A stretch of 64,000 nucleotides of DNA from Pediococcus acidilactici DSM 20284 (GCF_000146325.1 NZ_GL397067.1:850919-914918), one strand, 5' to 3'. Positions 39,841 to 48,884 are shown, counted from the stretch's first letter. Numbers and translations: made by a program. Notes: generated by a model not told the origin, from the letters alone.

Positions 39841-41304
39841 TCACTTTTTCGTGATATTCGGCCGACTTAAGTCGATCTCCTCTAACGGAATTAATTTGGT
39901 CTTATACTTAATTTTGTAATATGCAAAAAGCACTATAAACAGCGGAACCGACATGTAGGTAATCCCAATCGCCTGCCAGTTAAGGTTGATTAAGGAATTA
40001 ATGTCCTGTCCTAAGATAACCACAATACTTAACACAAAGGCAAACAACGGTCCAAACGGGAACCACTTTGCCCGATACTTCAATTCGCTTAGATCATGGT
40101 TTTGCTTGACGAATGCGCGTCGGAACCGCCAATGGGATACGGCAATCCCCATCCAGGCGATGAAGCCGGTCAATCCGCTAGCCGCAACTAACCAAGCATA
40201 AATCTTGGTTCCCATAATACTGGTAATAAAGGTTAATAAGCCCACCACGGTGGTTCCAATTAAGGCTACATAAGGAATGCCTCGCTTGGTCGTCCGACCG
40301 AAAATTTTAGCTGCATAACCTTGCTTTGCCAACGAGAACAACATCCGTGAAGATGCGTACATCCCCGAGTTAGCCGAAGAAAGCACCGATGTAAGGATAA
40401 TGGCGTTCATTACCCCCGCTGCACCTGCTAAACCAGCCCGTCGAAATACAAGGGTAAACGGACTAATTGAAACATCGCTTGCCGAAGTTCCTAGCAAATC
40501 TGGACTAGTATACGGTAAGAGACAGGCAATTACGAAAATCGCCAAAATGTAGAATAATAAAATCCGCCAGAAAACTTGGTTAATTGCCTTAGGAACGCTG
40601 CTTTCCGGAGTTTCTGATTCCCCAGCCGTAATCCCGATTAACTCGGTTCCTTGGAAAGAGAATCCGGCAACGACGAAGACGCTTAAGATTGCTGGAATTC
40701 CCCCAACAAACGGTGCCTTCCGGTATACAAAGTTTTCTAAGTAAGTTGCGTGGCCACCCATAATCCCGAAAATGGTAAGGGTTCCGATTGCCAAGAAAAC
40801 AAAGACGGTAACCACCTTAATTAAGGCTAACCAGTACTCGGTTTCCCCGAACGCTTTAACGGTCAACGCATTAATCAGGACTACTAGTGCTAACGCAATC
40901 AAACTCCAAATCCATCCCGGTACGTTAGGTAACCAGAATTTCATAATCAGCGCAATCGTACTAATATCCACGGCGACCGTGATCGCCCAGTTGAACCAGT
41001 AGTTCCACCCCATTGCAAACCCAAAGGCGGGATCGACGTACTTAGAAGCGTACGTAGCAAACGATCCCGAAACTGGCATGTAGGTGGCCATTTCGCCTAA
41101 ACTAGTCATCAAGAAGTACACCATAATTCCCATCCCGACGTATGCTAGTAGGGCACCACCCGGGCCGGCTTGAGAAATTGCTAAACCACTAGCAACGAAC
41201 AGACCGGTCCCGATACTGCCGCCTAGTGAAATCATTGAGATGTGTCGAGTCTTCAGCGCCCGCTGGACGTGATTGCCGCTCGCCTGCTTTTGTAACTGTG
41301 CCAT
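39841..41304 (-). CDS. lysP: Lysine-specific permease (APC family)
   Basis: A 487-aa amino acid permease with about 12 membrane segments. The family start is ALKTRHISMISLGGSIGTGLFVASGLAISQAGPGGALLAY, followed by WNYWFNWAITVAVD and GFSFQGTELIGITAGESETPE, the LysP-like pattern. I use the ATG at 41304 (MAQLQKQASGNHVQ); longer in-frame sequence upstream overlaps the riboswitch terminator. The lysine riboswitch in the leader strongly supports lysine as substrate. The gene is monocistronic. Confidence 0.93.
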   Translation of the reverse strand: MAQLQKQASGNHVQRALKTRHISMISLGGSIGTGLFVASGLAISQAGPGGALLAYVGMGIMVYFLMTSLGEMATYMPVSGSFATYASKYVDPAFGFAMGWNYWFNWAITVAVDISTIALIMKFWLPNVPGWIWSLIALALVVLINALTVKAFGETEYWLALIKVVTVFVFLAIGTLTIFGIMGGHATYLENFVYRKAPFVGGIPAILSVFVVAGFSFQGTELIGITAGESETPESSVPKAINQVFWRILLFYILAIFVIACLLPYTSPDLLGTSASDVSISPFTLVFRRAGLAGAAGVMNAIILTSVLSSANSGMYASSRMLFSLAKQGYAAKIFGRTTKRGIPYVALIGTTVVGLLTFITSIMGTKIYAWLVAASGLTGFIAWMGIAVSHWRFRRAFVKQNHDLSELKYRAKWFPFGPLFAFVLSIVVILGQDINSLINLNWQAIGITYMSVPLFIVLFAYYKIKYKTKLIPLEEIDLSRPNITKK

Positions 41305-41356
41305 AATAGAGAACCTCCTAAAAATTAAAAGAGGCGCTGTGATTATCCCAGAACAA

Positions 41357-41394
41357 AATAAAAAGCCTTTTTGCGCGCACTTACACAAAAAGAC
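41357..41394 (-). terminator. Expression-platform terminator of the lysine riboswitch
   Basis: On the minus strand CTTTTTGTG pairs with CGCAAAAAG around a short loop, followed by GCTTTTTATTTT. It lies between the aptamer and the lysP start and would form when lysine is bound. Confidence 0.85.
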
Positions 41395-41399
41395 CGTTT

Positions 41400-41600
41400 A
41401 AAATCGTTAGTCAAATCGTAGATAGCGCTCCGCAACCGTAATTGCGACAGTCCTTGGCTTATTCAACCAAGTCCCAAATCGTGCAGAATTAAGTCTGCAG
41501 TCATTTCGGCCTCGTTACCTTTCTCCCTGGGTCCCAGATGCTTAATCATCTTACCAGGGTTACTCATCATTGAGGCGACCTCTTCTTTCGATGTGATTCA
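41400..41600 (-). promoter_or_regulatory. Lysine riboswitch (L box)
   Basis: Conserved L-box pieces appear in order on the minus strand: AGAGGT...GAGTA, then GGGAGAAAGGTAACGAGGCCGAAATGA, then TTGAATAAGCCAAGGACTGTC, then GGAGCGCTATC. This order and spacing match known lysine aptamers such as that of the B. subtilis lysC leader. Lysine binding would terminate transcription before lysP. Confidence 0.93.
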
Positions 41601-41601
41601 A

Positions 41602-41629
41602 ATTATAGCAAACTTGATTAATTATGCAA
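41602..41629 (-). promoter_or_regulatory. lysP promoter
   Basis: A -35 TTGCAT (41624-41629), a 16-bp spacer and a perfect -10 TATAAT (41602-41607) lie on the minus strand. The -35 box overlaps the stop codon region of the acetyltransferase gene. Confidence 0.8.
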
Positions 41630-42128
41630 GCTTAAGGTTCAATTCGTATAAATATTCTTTCCGGGCGCGGCCGTCATACCCGGATACATTTTCAAACACT
41701 CCCGGTTGGCGAATAAACCCATTCTTTTCTAAAACCCGCTGAGAGGCCTGGTTATCCGTTAAAACGTTGGCCTGAACTTTTACGGTACTCATCATTACCG
41801 ATTGCCGATTCCTTAAACTCTTCAACGCAAAATGGACTGCCCGCGACATAATTCCTTGGTTCCAATACTCTTCAGCCAGTAAATATCCTAATTCAAAAAC
41901 GGCTTCTTCCGCCTGCTGAAAAATAAAGATTCCCCCGCTCAACCGGTTTTCCTCGTTAACAATCGCTAGAAAATTCGGGCTGCCTACCATCCCTTTAAAA
42001 GCTAGCCACTGCTCTAATTCCGTTTTTAAAACTTGCATTCCCGCTAGTCGCGCGAGTTTTTCGTTATTCATCAGTACTTGATAATCTGCAAAGTCACTCG
42101 TTGCAAAGTATCGTAGTTTAAATTTCAT
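41622..42128 (-). CDS. GNAT family N-acetyltransferase (RimJ/RimL-like)
   Basis: A 168-aa acetyl-CoA-dependent acetyltransferase of the RimJ/RimL group. Visible features are a central strand pattern with LGYLLAEEYWNQGIMSRAVHFAL (motif A, acetyl-CoA binding) and NQASQRVLEKNGFIRQPGVFE (motif B). Substrates in this group range from ribosomal protein N termini to small molecules, so I do not assign one. Its 3' end contains the lysP -35 region. It is transcribed alone and divergently from the hydrolase gene. Confidence 0.85.
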   Translation of the reverse strand: MKFKLRYFATSDFADYQVLMNNEKLARLAGMQVLKTELEQWLAFKGMVGSPNFLAIVNEENRLSGGIFIFQQAEEAVFELGYLLAEEYWNQGIMSRAVHFALKSLRNRQSVMMSTVKVQANVLTDNQASQRVLEKNGFIRQPGVFENVSGYDGRARKEYLYELNLKLA

Positions 42129-42229
42129 TTATTTCTCCCAAATTATTTTTCGTATGACTCAAAAAGATTTAAGATAGTCTATAGATAATCTATGTGAATA
42201 TATTTTACTACTTAAAAGGAGTCGATCTT

Positions 42230-43024
42230 ATGCAAATAATTAAAACACCACTTAACCAGGTAAATCCTCAATCTCAAGCAGAGTTAATTTCCTACGTTGA
42301 TCCCAGCCTTACCGACGCGCTTAACCCTGCGCTAATTTTTGTACCGGGAGGCTCTTATACTCACATTGATTTTAAGCAATCCGAAAAAGTTGCGCTACGC
42401 TTTTTGTCACTTGGTTTTCAAGTTTCCATCTTACGGTACTCTTTTGTCGACGAAGTTCAACCGCTCTTCCCGGCTCCCCTGTTGGAAACTGCGCAAGCAA
42501 TCGCCACTACTAAACAAAACGCCGCACAATGGCACGTTGATCGCCAAAAAGTCATGTTGATGGGCTTTTCCGTCGGTGGACACGTAGTCGCTAATTACAA
42601 CAATTTATGGTCTTCAGACTGGTTACAAGCCCAAACCCACTTATCTGCAGAAGATTTAAAGCCCGCCGCTACTATTTTAGGTTACCCAGTAATTACCCCA
42701 TTTGATGGCTTCCCTGACCAACCTACTTTGGCGCAGTGGACTAACAATCCCGATGAGATTGCTGCTGACCAACACGTAACCGCCGACAATGCTCCAACTT
42801 TCATTTGGGCCACCACTGACGACCAGTTAGTTTCTTCAAAAAATGCCGTGGACTACTTCTTAGCGCTCCAAGCTCATCAAGTGCCCACCGAATTACACCT
42901 TTACCACCACGGTCCTCACGGAATGGCGTTAGCTGACGAAACTACGGCTTATGACGAGCGTCACCAAGATTCTCGCATCGCCGATTGGATTGCTAATGCA
43001 TTGGCATTTTTACGCGAGCTATAA
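42230..43024 (+). CDS. Alpha/beta hydrolase (esterase-like)
   Basis: A 264-aa alpha/beta hydrolase. The oxyanion-type motif FVPGGSYTH lies near residue 40, the nucleophile elbow is GFSVGGH, the acid is probably the Asp in TDDQLV, and the His is in HHGPHGM. The layout resembles acetyl-esterase or cutin-like BD-FAE family enzymes; the substrate is unknown. The ATG at 42230 has AAAGGAG 8 nt upstream; in-frame sequence further upstream has no ribosome-binding site. Confidence 0.85.
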   Translation: MQIIKTPLNQVNPQSQAELISYVDPSLTDALNPALIFVPGGSYTHIDFKQSEKVALRFLSLGFQVSILRYSFVDEVQPLFPAPLLETAQAIATTKQNAAQWHVDRQKVMLMGFSVGGHVVANYNNLWSSDWLQAQTHLSAEDLKPAATILGYPVITPFDGFPDQPTLAQWTNNPDEIAADQHVTADNAPTFIWATTDDQLVSSKNAVDYFLALQAHQVPTELHLYHHGPHGMALADETTAYDERHQDSRIADWIANALAFLREL

Positions 43025-43190
43025 CAGAGCTTATTTTCCATTAATAAAGAAAATAGACCTTTATTCCTTAAAAGCATAAAAAACTACTTTTTATACACTA
43101 AATATTAAACTTTAGTTAATTCAATCAAACCACCAAATAAATTTGGTATTATATTAGTAATTGATTTTTAACATTGTGGAGGAAACTTGT

Positions 43191-44441
43191 ATGAGTGAAG
43201 ACTCACGTAATTCCAATTTAAGCCGATTTAGCGGCAACCAGTTTAATTCGGTGCCGGAGGAAAATGATCCTAACGCCGAGGAGCAAAATAACCCAACCAA
43301 TGGCAGCCGGCAAAAACGGCAACGTAATCCCCGTCCGCCTAAGAAGTGGCATCCTTGGCGCTGGGTTGTTTGTGCCGTTATCGCCCTCCTGTTGATTGTT
43401 TTCGGGGTCAAAAAATGGTATACCGCTAAAAATGCGGTCGATTCAATTTTTGATAGTGCTCGCATTCAAAAAGCCCGAGACGTTTCCAGCGAACTAAAAC
43501 ACGGCAAGCCGATTTCCATCCTATTACTGGGTACCGATACTGGGGCGCTAGGCCGGAATTATCGTGGTCGTACCGACACAATGATCGTCGCTACGTTAAA
43601 TCCCAAAAAGAAGAAGATGACTTTGACTAGCATTCCCCGGGATACCGTAATGTCGATTCCGGGATATTCCAGTTATTCACCATCCAAAATTAATTCTGCC
43701 TACGATTTTGGCGGAGCCGGAACGGCCATTCGAGCGGTTCAAAAATTGTTAAACGTTCCAATTGACTACTACGGGTTAATCAACATGGGTGGACTAGAAA
43801 AGATTGTCGACGGTGTAGGCGGGATTGACGTCACCCCTAAGCTAACCTTTAAGTATGGCAACGCCGACGTTAAGAAGGGGGTTAAAATCCACCTCGATGG
43901 TAAAGCTGCCCTTGATTACTCCCGGATGCGTTACGACGATCCTAAGGGGGATTACGGAAGGCAAACTCGGCAACGCCAAGTTTTGATGGCCATCTTAAGA
44001 AAGAGCGATTCGATCACCGCGTTGCTCAACCAAAACTTCTTAAATTCTCTGCAAAAACAAACTAAAACTGATTTAACCTTTAATGAGTTGCTAGCCCTTT
44101 CAAGTAACTATCGGGTTGCTACCCACCATTTGAAATCAACCCATTTACAAGGTGAAGGAATCACCATTACTGGCGGTTCTTATGAATACGTTCCGCAAAA
44201 AGAACGGCAGCGCGTTACTAACTTCATTCGCAATGCGCTTGATTTACCACACAAAACTACCGGTACGACTGGAATCAGTAGCATGTATACCGGCGAAGTT
44301 GAGGAAAATGATGCAACATCTGGTGCTGATGATAATAGCAGTACTTCTTCAAACTACAATGATCCTAACAACCAAGCAACTCCTACCCCCACTACGCCTA
44401 GTACAGGGACAGGAGCAACTACGGGATATCAAGGCTATTAA
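43191..44441 (+). CDS. LytR-CpsA-Psr (LCP) family protein
   Basis: LCP enzymes attach wall teichoic acid or capsule polymers to peptidoglycan. The 416-aa protein has a charged, Pro/Asn/Arg-rich cytoplasmic N terminus (1-56), one membrane segment (about 57-73) and an extracellular LCP domain. The domain shows ISILLLGTDTGALGRNYRGRTDTMIVATLNP, SIPRDT and RMRYDDPKGDYGRQTRQRQVL, including the phosphate-binding arginines and Asp residues. The C-terminal tail (about 370-416) is low complexity (Ser/Thr/Asn). GGAGG precedes the ATG. Confidence 0.93.
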   Translation: MSEDSRNSNLSRFSGNQFNSVPEENDPNAEEQNNPTNGSRQKRQRNPRPPKKWHPWRWVVCAVIALLLIVFGVKKWYTAKNAVDSIFDSARIQKARDVSSELKHGKPISILLLGTDTGALGRNYRGRTDTMIVATLNPKKKKMTLTSIPRDTVMSIPGYSSYSPSKINSAYDFGGAGTAIRAVQKLLNVPIDYYGLINMGGLEKIVDGVGGIDVTPKLTFKYGNADVKKGVKIHLDGKAALDYSRMRYDDPKGDYGRQTRQRQVLMAILRKSDSITALLNQNFLNSLQKQTKTDLTFNELLALSSNYRVATHHLKSTHLQGEGITITGGSYEYVPQKERQRVTNFIRNALDLPHKTTGTTGISSMYTGEVEENDATSGADDNSSTSSNYNDPNNQATPTPTTPSTGTGATTGYQGY

Positions 44442-44546
44442 GCAATAAATACCCAATTAAAACGACTTCGTTTGACTTGAACATCTGCAAAGCAGAATTT
44501 AAAATTCGACATTGATTCTGTTTAAACTGCGAAGCTTCCAAAATTA

Positions 44547-44588
44547 AAACGCCCCACAAGAGTATCACAACCCTTGCGAGGCGTTTTT
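44547..44588. terminator. Bidirectional terminator between LCP gene and threonine exporter
   Basis: ACGCCcCACAAG pairs with CTTGcGAGGCGT around a 12-nt loop, with A and T runs on either side. It serves the convergent LCP (+) and ThrE (-) genes. Confidence 0.85.
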
Positions 44589-44621
44589 CAATTTCATTTA
44601 TTCTTTGTTTATTGGTAGCCC

Positions 44622-45080
44622 TTATTTATTTTCCCGGACCTTTTTGAAACGCACTACTAATTTACGTTGCAAGCGGTCAATGAACTCAGCCATCAAAAAG
44701 CCGATCCCGATTGACCCCGCAATTACCCCCACTTCCAACATAAAATGAGTGGCAAGCCGCGTATTGGACAACGCAAAGTTACGAATCATTTGGTAAGCCT
44801 GTCCGCCGGGGACCAGGGGCACAATCCCGGGAATACTGAAAACAATCATTGGCATTTTCAACCGCCGGGCCGCAAATAAACTTAGTAAGGCAATCACCGT
44901 CGTGGCCGTTAAGGAGCTTAATGCGAGCCCTAAGTGAAATTGCAACATTTCCCAGTAGATTCCCCAAGAGATTCCACCAATTATTCCAGCAGTTAACAAC
45001 GCCCGGTGCGGGATGTTAATAATAATCCCAAACCCAACCGTGGCAATCCCCGCCATCACAAATTCCAATAATAACTGCAT
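44622..45080 (-). CDS. Threonine/serine exporter, C-terminal-domain subunit (ThrE_2 type)
   Basis: A 152-aa membrane protein with about four to five hydrophobic segments; it corresponds to the C-terminal half of the single-chain ThrE exporter. The proposed role is efflux of threonine and serine. The motif SIPGIVPLVPGGQAYQMIRNF mirrors PLVPGVPLTNAVRDI in the partner subunit, a feature of this family. The ATG at 45080 follows GGAGG by 7 nt. It lies 18 nt after its partner gene; the two probably form one transporter. Confidence 0.87.
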   Translation of the reverse strand: MQLLLEFVMAGIATVGFGIIINIPHRALLTAGIIGGISWGIYWEMLQFHLGLALSSLTATTVIALLSLFAARRLKMPMIVFSIPGIVPLVPGGQAYQMIRNFALSNTRLATHFMLEVGVIAGSIGIGFLMAEFIDRLQRKLVVRFKKVRENK

Positions 45081-45098
45081 CAATCTTCCTCCATCACA

Positions 45099-45842
45099 TC
45101 ATATGAACCGAAATACGAACGCAATCCCAAAGCCAATCGCGCATGCGGATAACAGGGCCTCCACACCGCGTGCTGGCCCACTAACTAAATGGCCGTTTAA
45201 AATATCTCGGACCGCGTTAGTCAGTGGCACTCCGGGAACCAGGGGCATGACTGAGCCGATGATAATATCATCTAACGATTGCCCCCAGCCCATTCGAACG
45301 ATTAAGACCGCTAAAATACCGATTACGATCGAGGCAAAAAACTCGCTTATGTACTTAACGTTCAAAAGACGGTTACTCAGGTAAAAGACGGTGTACCCGA
45401 GGGCTCCCACCAACATGGTGACCCCCAAATCTACCAAATTCCCCGAAAAGGCTACCATGAGGGGACCACTTACCAGTGCAGCACCCAACACCTGCAGCCA
45501 AAACGGGAAAAACGGTGTTGCTTCATCCAACGTGCTTAACTTTTCATAAAACTCATCTAGGGTGATTTGTTTTGCCGCGTATTCTCGTGAAAAGGAATTA
45601 ACCGCAGAAACCTTCTCTAGATCAAAGGCTCGCCTCGTAATTTGTTCCACCTGGGAAGTTAACGAGTTCGGAACCGAAACAATCAAGCCGGTAATTGTAC
45701 CGAATAATTGTAAATCATCAATTCCTGAATTAATCGCAATCCGTTTCATGGTATCCTCGGCTCGCGACATTTCGGAGCCATTTTCAATCATTATTCGTCC
45801 AGCAAGCAGACAAGTCTTAATTACTTTTTTTAAATCACGCAT
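45099..45842 (-). CDS. Threonine/serine exporter, N-terminal-domain subunit (ThrE/DUF1212 type)
   Basis: A 247-aa protein matching the N-terminal half of ThrE. A soluble N-terminal part (CLLAGRIMIENGSEMSRAEDTMKRIA) is followed by about five membrane segments with VMPLVPGVPLTNAVRDILNGHLVSG. The ATG at 45842 is 8 nt from GGAGG; an upstream in-frame GTG overlaps that site. It is the first gene of the two-gene exporter operon. Confidence 0.88.
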   Translation of the reverse strand: MRDLKKVIKTCLLAGRIMIENGSEMSRAEDTMKRIAINSGIDDLQLFGTITGLIVSVPNSLTSQVEQITRRAFDLEKVSAVNSFSREYAAKQITLDEFYEKLSTLDEATPFFPFWLQVLGAALVSGPLMVAFSGNLVDLGVTMLVGALGYTVFYLSNRLLNVKYISEFFASIVIGILAVLIVRMGWGQSLDDIIIGSVMPLVPGVPLTNAVRDILNGHLVSGPARGVEALLSACAIGFGIAFVFRFI

Positions 45843-45941
45843 CCACCGCACCTCCGCTTTAACTTCTTCATTATACCGAATAAGCCAGCGATTCGTTAAT
45901 GATTTTATTTTTATAACGTAATTTTCTTCGCCAAATTACAC

Positions 45942-45975
45942 AAAAAAAGCAGCGTGCCGAAGCACCCTGCTTTTT
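45942..45975. terminator. Cold-shock gene terminator
   Basis: On the minus strand AAAAAGCAGgGTGC pairs with GCACgCTGCTTTTT around a TTCG tetraloop, followed by further T residues. This stable tetraloop hairpin directly follows the csp stop codon. Confidence 0.93.
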
Positions 45976-45990
45976 CAGTAATTTTTTAAA

Positions 45991-46191
45991 TTAGTTTTTT
46001 TCAACGTTTACGGCTTGAGGTCCGCGGTCGCTTTCTTCAACATCGAAGCTAACTGATTGGCCTTCTTCAAGAGTCTTGAAGCCGTCGCTTTGGATAGCTG
46101 AGAAGTGAACGAATACGTCACTACCATCTTCGCGAGTAATAAAACCAAAACCTTTGTCTGCGTTAAACCATTTAACTGTACCTTGTTCCAT
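45991..46191 (-). CDS. Cold shock protein (CspA family)
   Basis: A 66-aa single OB-fold RNA chaperone. RNP1 is KGFGFI and RNP2 is VFVHFS, both intact. The ATG at 46191 ([18 protein letters not shown]) follows GGAGG by 9 nt; an ATG three codons upstream is too close to that site. The leader exceeds 120 nt, as is usual for cold-shock genes, and contains a 14-bp tandem repeat. Confidence 0.96.
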   Translation of the reverse strand: MEQGTVKWFNADKGFGFITREDGSDVFVHFSAIQSDGFKTLEEGQSVSFDVEESDRGPQAVNVEKN

Positions 46192-46284
46192 TATGAACAT
46201 CCTCCTGTAAAACCATGATGCATGGCTGTTTTAAAATTTGTAGCTTGAGCCGGTAGTAATGGGGATAGTTCACAATAAAACAAT

Positions 46285-46324
46285 CTGACCAAAAGCACCT
46301 AACCAAAAGCACATTTATAGTATA
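46285..46324 (-). promoter_or_regulatory. csp extended -10 promoter and leader tandem repeat
   Basis: An extended -10 TGCTATACT (-10 hexamer at 46319-46324) has no clear -35. Just downstream lie two adjacent 14-bp repeats (46285-46298 and 46299-46312), GTGCTTTTGGTTAG and GTGCTTTTGGTCAG on the minus strand. The repeats would be at the very 5' end of the mRNA. Confidence 0.6.
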
Positions 46325-46400
46325 GCATGCCCTTCTCAAAAAAAACAGCAATATCCTTAATTTCTTTCAAAAAAATTAAAACGCTATCAATTATCACTCG

Positions 46401-47303
46401 CTAAACGTCGTCTTTATTAGTCGTAAAAATCTGATATTCCTTGCCCCGATCAACTTCAGCTTGCAAAGTTGCGTGTTCGATATTGTACTTATCCTTTAGC
46501 AATTTTCTAATCTTTTGGTAAATTGGTTCAACTTCGCTGAGTTCTTGATCCTCTAAAGCAATGTGTGCGGTTAGCATAATCCGGTGTTCGTCAATCATCC
46601 AAGTGTGTACGTGATGAATATTAACCACTCCTGGAACGCTTAGCACCGTTGCTTTGACCGCGCGATAGTCCAACCGTGGTCCCGCCTCCATTAAAATATT
46701 AGTCGCTTCGATGATAATTGGAATCGTCTTGTAAGCAATGTAGACGGAAACCACAATGGTCATCAACGGGTCCGCCCAAACCACGTGGAATATTTTTATA
46801 ATTAACGCACCTAAAATAACTCCCCCAGAGGCAAATGCATCACTTAAAATGTGCAAATAGGTCGCCTTTAGGTTTAAGTTATTGTGCGAACCGCTATGTA
46901 GCAACCACGCTGAAAAACCATTGGCTAACAAACCAACTACCGCTACAACTAACATTAATCCGCCGTTAACCGGGTGCGGATGAGCGAATCGCCGAATTGC
47001 TTCCCAAATTAACAGGGCTGACATTACTAACAAAAAAATTGCGTTAAAGTACGACGATAAAATTTCTGCCCGCCGGTAGCCATAAGTCTTAGACTGATTA
47101 GAATTTCGCTGACTAATCCGACTAGCCACGTAGGCCATTACGATTGAGGCACTGTCGCCCAAGTTGTGAATCGCGTCGGACAAGAGCGCTAAACTGCCGG
47201 AGAGCAATCCGCCCCCGAATTCAACCGCCGTGATTACTAAATTTAAAACCGTCGCTTCCAAAAATCTCAAACCGTGTTGAGCTTTGTCATCTTTAAATTC
47301 CAT
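46401..47303 (-). CDS. Cation diffusion facilitator family transporter
   Basis: A 300-aa zinc/cobalt/cadmium-type efflux protein with six membrane segments and a cytoplasmic C-terminal domain. Metal-site motifs are LLSDAIHNLGDSASI in segment 2 and HILSDAFASGG in segment 5, both of the HxxxD type; this favours zinc-like metals. The C-terminal domain includes VVNIHHVHTWMIDEHRIMLTAHI. It is a stand-alone gene with GGGGGTGAG before the ATG. Confidence 0.92.
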   Translation of the reverse strand: MEFKDDKAQHGLRFLEATVLNLVITAVEFGGGLLSGSLALLSDAIHNLGDSASIVMAYVASRISQRNSNQSKTYGYRRAEILSSYFNAIFLLVMSALLIWEAIRRFAHPHPVNGGLMLVVAVVGLLANGFSAWLLHSGSHNNLNLKATYLHILSDAFASGGVILGALIIKIFHVVWADPLMTIVVSVYIAYKTIPIIIEATNILMEAGPRLDYRAVKATVLSVPGVVNIHHVHTWMIDEHRIMLTAHIALEDQELSEVEPIYQKIRKLLKDKYNIEHATLQAEVDRGKEYQIFTTNKDDV

Positions 47304-47396
47304 AAAAACTCACCCCCACTGCAACTATCCTTATTATCCTTCATTTAGAAAGCACCTTCAATACTTCTCGAAGTAACAATTAATTTCGTTCTAAAA

Positions 47397-47441
47397 TTAA
47401 AAAGCTTCCCAAGAATCTAAAAATTCTTGAGAAGCTCTTTG
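47397..47441. terminator. Terminator of the rny-HD-PAP2 operon
   Basis: On the minus strand AGAGCTTCTCAAGAAT pairs with ATTCTTGGGAAGCTTTTT around a short loop, followed by T residues. It lies about 90 nt after the PAP2 gene. Confidence 0.87.
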
Positions 47442-47531
47442 TAATATAAGTACGATTAACGCTTACCATGTGGAGAACTCCCTTTAATCCACCCAAATAA
47501 GCTTTAACTATACTCTTAGGGATCCAAATTA

Positions 47532-48212
47532 CTACCGCTGGTGGTGCCGACCCACGCTAGGTTCTATGTAGTTAGCAATCGTATCGTACAAGCTGTGATA
47601 TAACATGATGGCCACCCATAGCCAAACGGTTCCTAAGCCAACCGCCACTAAGGTATCGGTAAAGTAATGGGCCCCCATAAAAATCCGGGACCAAATTACC
47701 AAAATCTGCCAAATTACCAACCCGGCGGTGCAAGCTTTTTTCAACGATGATTCTGCCATTGGCCGTACGAAGAATAGGTAAAGAAACGCTAAAACTAAGA
47801 ACGCTTCAAAAGTGTGGCCGCTCGGCATACTATATCCCGTTTCAGGGATAATTTGAGCAATCGTGGGCCGCGGACGTTTGACAAATTCCTTTAAAAGGTA
47901 AGCCACAACTGCTCCGCCAAACATCGTGCAAATCACCCAAATTGCATCAACCCGTTGCCCTTGCCGCAACCACAAGTACGCTGCGATCAATACTGCGTAA
48001 ATCAATCCCAGTTTAGTGTCGGCAATCATCGTGATTAGTCGCATCACGGGTTCTAAAAACATCATAAATTCACTTTGTACGGCGCTGCTAAACAGTTGGT
48101 CCACAAAAAGCATAAACATGCTTTGCATCTTGACCCCTGCTACCAAAACGATTACCACTAACGCCGCTAGTATCACAAATCGTTTTGGCACATTAGGCAT
48201 ATCTCGTAACAT
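47532..48212 (-). CDS. PAP2 family phosphatase
   Basis: A 226-aa integral membrane phosphatase with about five membrane segments and all three PAP2 signatures: KEFVKRPRP, YSMPSGHTFEA and SRIFMGAHYFTD. Homologues dephosphorylate undecaprenyl pyrophosphate or phosphatidic acid / phosphatidylglycerol phosphate; the substrate is not readable here. It is the last gene of the rny operon, 12 nt after the HD protein gene. Confidence 0.9.
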   Translation of the reverse strand: MLRDMPNVPKRFVILAALVVIVLVAGVKMQSMFMLFVDQLFSSAVQSEFMMFLEPVMRLITMIADTKLGLIYAVLIAAYLWLRQGQRVDAIWVICTMFGGAVVAYLLKEFVKRPRPTIAQIIPETGYSMPSGHTFEAFLVLAFLYLFFVRPMAESSLKKACTAGLVIWQILVIWSRIFMGAHYFTDTLVAVGLGTVWLWVAIMLYHSLYDTIANYIEPSVGRHHQR

Positions 48213-48224
48213 CCCTAACTCCTC

Positions 48225-48884
48225 CTAGTTTTCTTGATTCCATTCGGCAATAAATTCCGTTAAAAACGACTCCATCCGCTGGGTGCGTTTTTCAGCAATT
48301 TGTTGGGCTAATGGAGTATTCATTTCGTCCTTTAGCTTAAGTAGTTTTTCATAGAAATGGTTAATTACCGACTGATTTTGCCGATACTCGGCATGTGTCA
48401 TTACCTCACGCGGCGCAATCTCAGGATCATACATTATGTGCCCATGCGCGCCCCCATAATAAAAAGTGCGCGCAATTCCAATGGCCCCAATTGCATCCAA
48501 CCGGTCGGCATCCTGCACAATCTGCCCTTCTAAAGAAAGCTTATACTTATGTTCTAAATTATCCGAAAATGACATGTGCGTAATGATATCGAAAATATGC
48601 GCAATGTCATAGTCACTAACCGCCAATTCCCGCAAAAAACGGGTCACTTCGTCTTCAGCAGTTTTGGTTTGTTCAACAATCTTTTCGTCAATCACGTCGT
48701 GCAACGTGGCAGCCGCAAAGACCACAAAACGGTTGATTTTCTCATCACGATCATCCATCAACTTTTGGGCCATCTTTACCACCCGTTGGATATGGGCGTA
48801 ATCATGTCCGGTCAAGTCGTTTTGCAATTTCTTCATCACAAAATGGTTGATTTGGTTTAATTGTTCGACATTATCTTGACTCAT
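48225..48884 (-). CDS. HD domain phosphohydrolase
   Basis: A 219-aa HD-superfamily protein. Metal ligands are visible in HDYAHIQRVV (His), FAAATLHDVID (His-Asp pair) and QDADRLDAIGAIGIARTFYYGG (Asp). The order fits the YedJ/YpgQ-like group of nucleotide pyrophosphohydrolases; the substrate is unassigned. Its ATG overlaps the rny stop by 4 nt, so the two are translationally coupled. Confidence 0.88.
   Translation of the reverse strand: MSQDNVEQLNQINHFVMKKLQNDLTGHDYAHIQRVVKMAQKLMDDRDEKINRFVVFAAATLHDVIDEKIVEQTKTAEDEVTRFLRELAVSDYDIAHIFDIITHMSFSDNLEHKYKLSLEGQIVQDADRLDAIGAIGIARTFYYGGAHGHIMYDPEIAPREVMTHAEYRQNQSVINHFYEKLLKLKDEMNTPLAQQIAEKRTQRMESFLTEFIAEWNQEN

Noticed and set aside
45013-45384. 123-codon plus-strand ORF
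   Set aside because: It is antisense across the two ThrE genes and low complexity in Ile/Pro/Asn.
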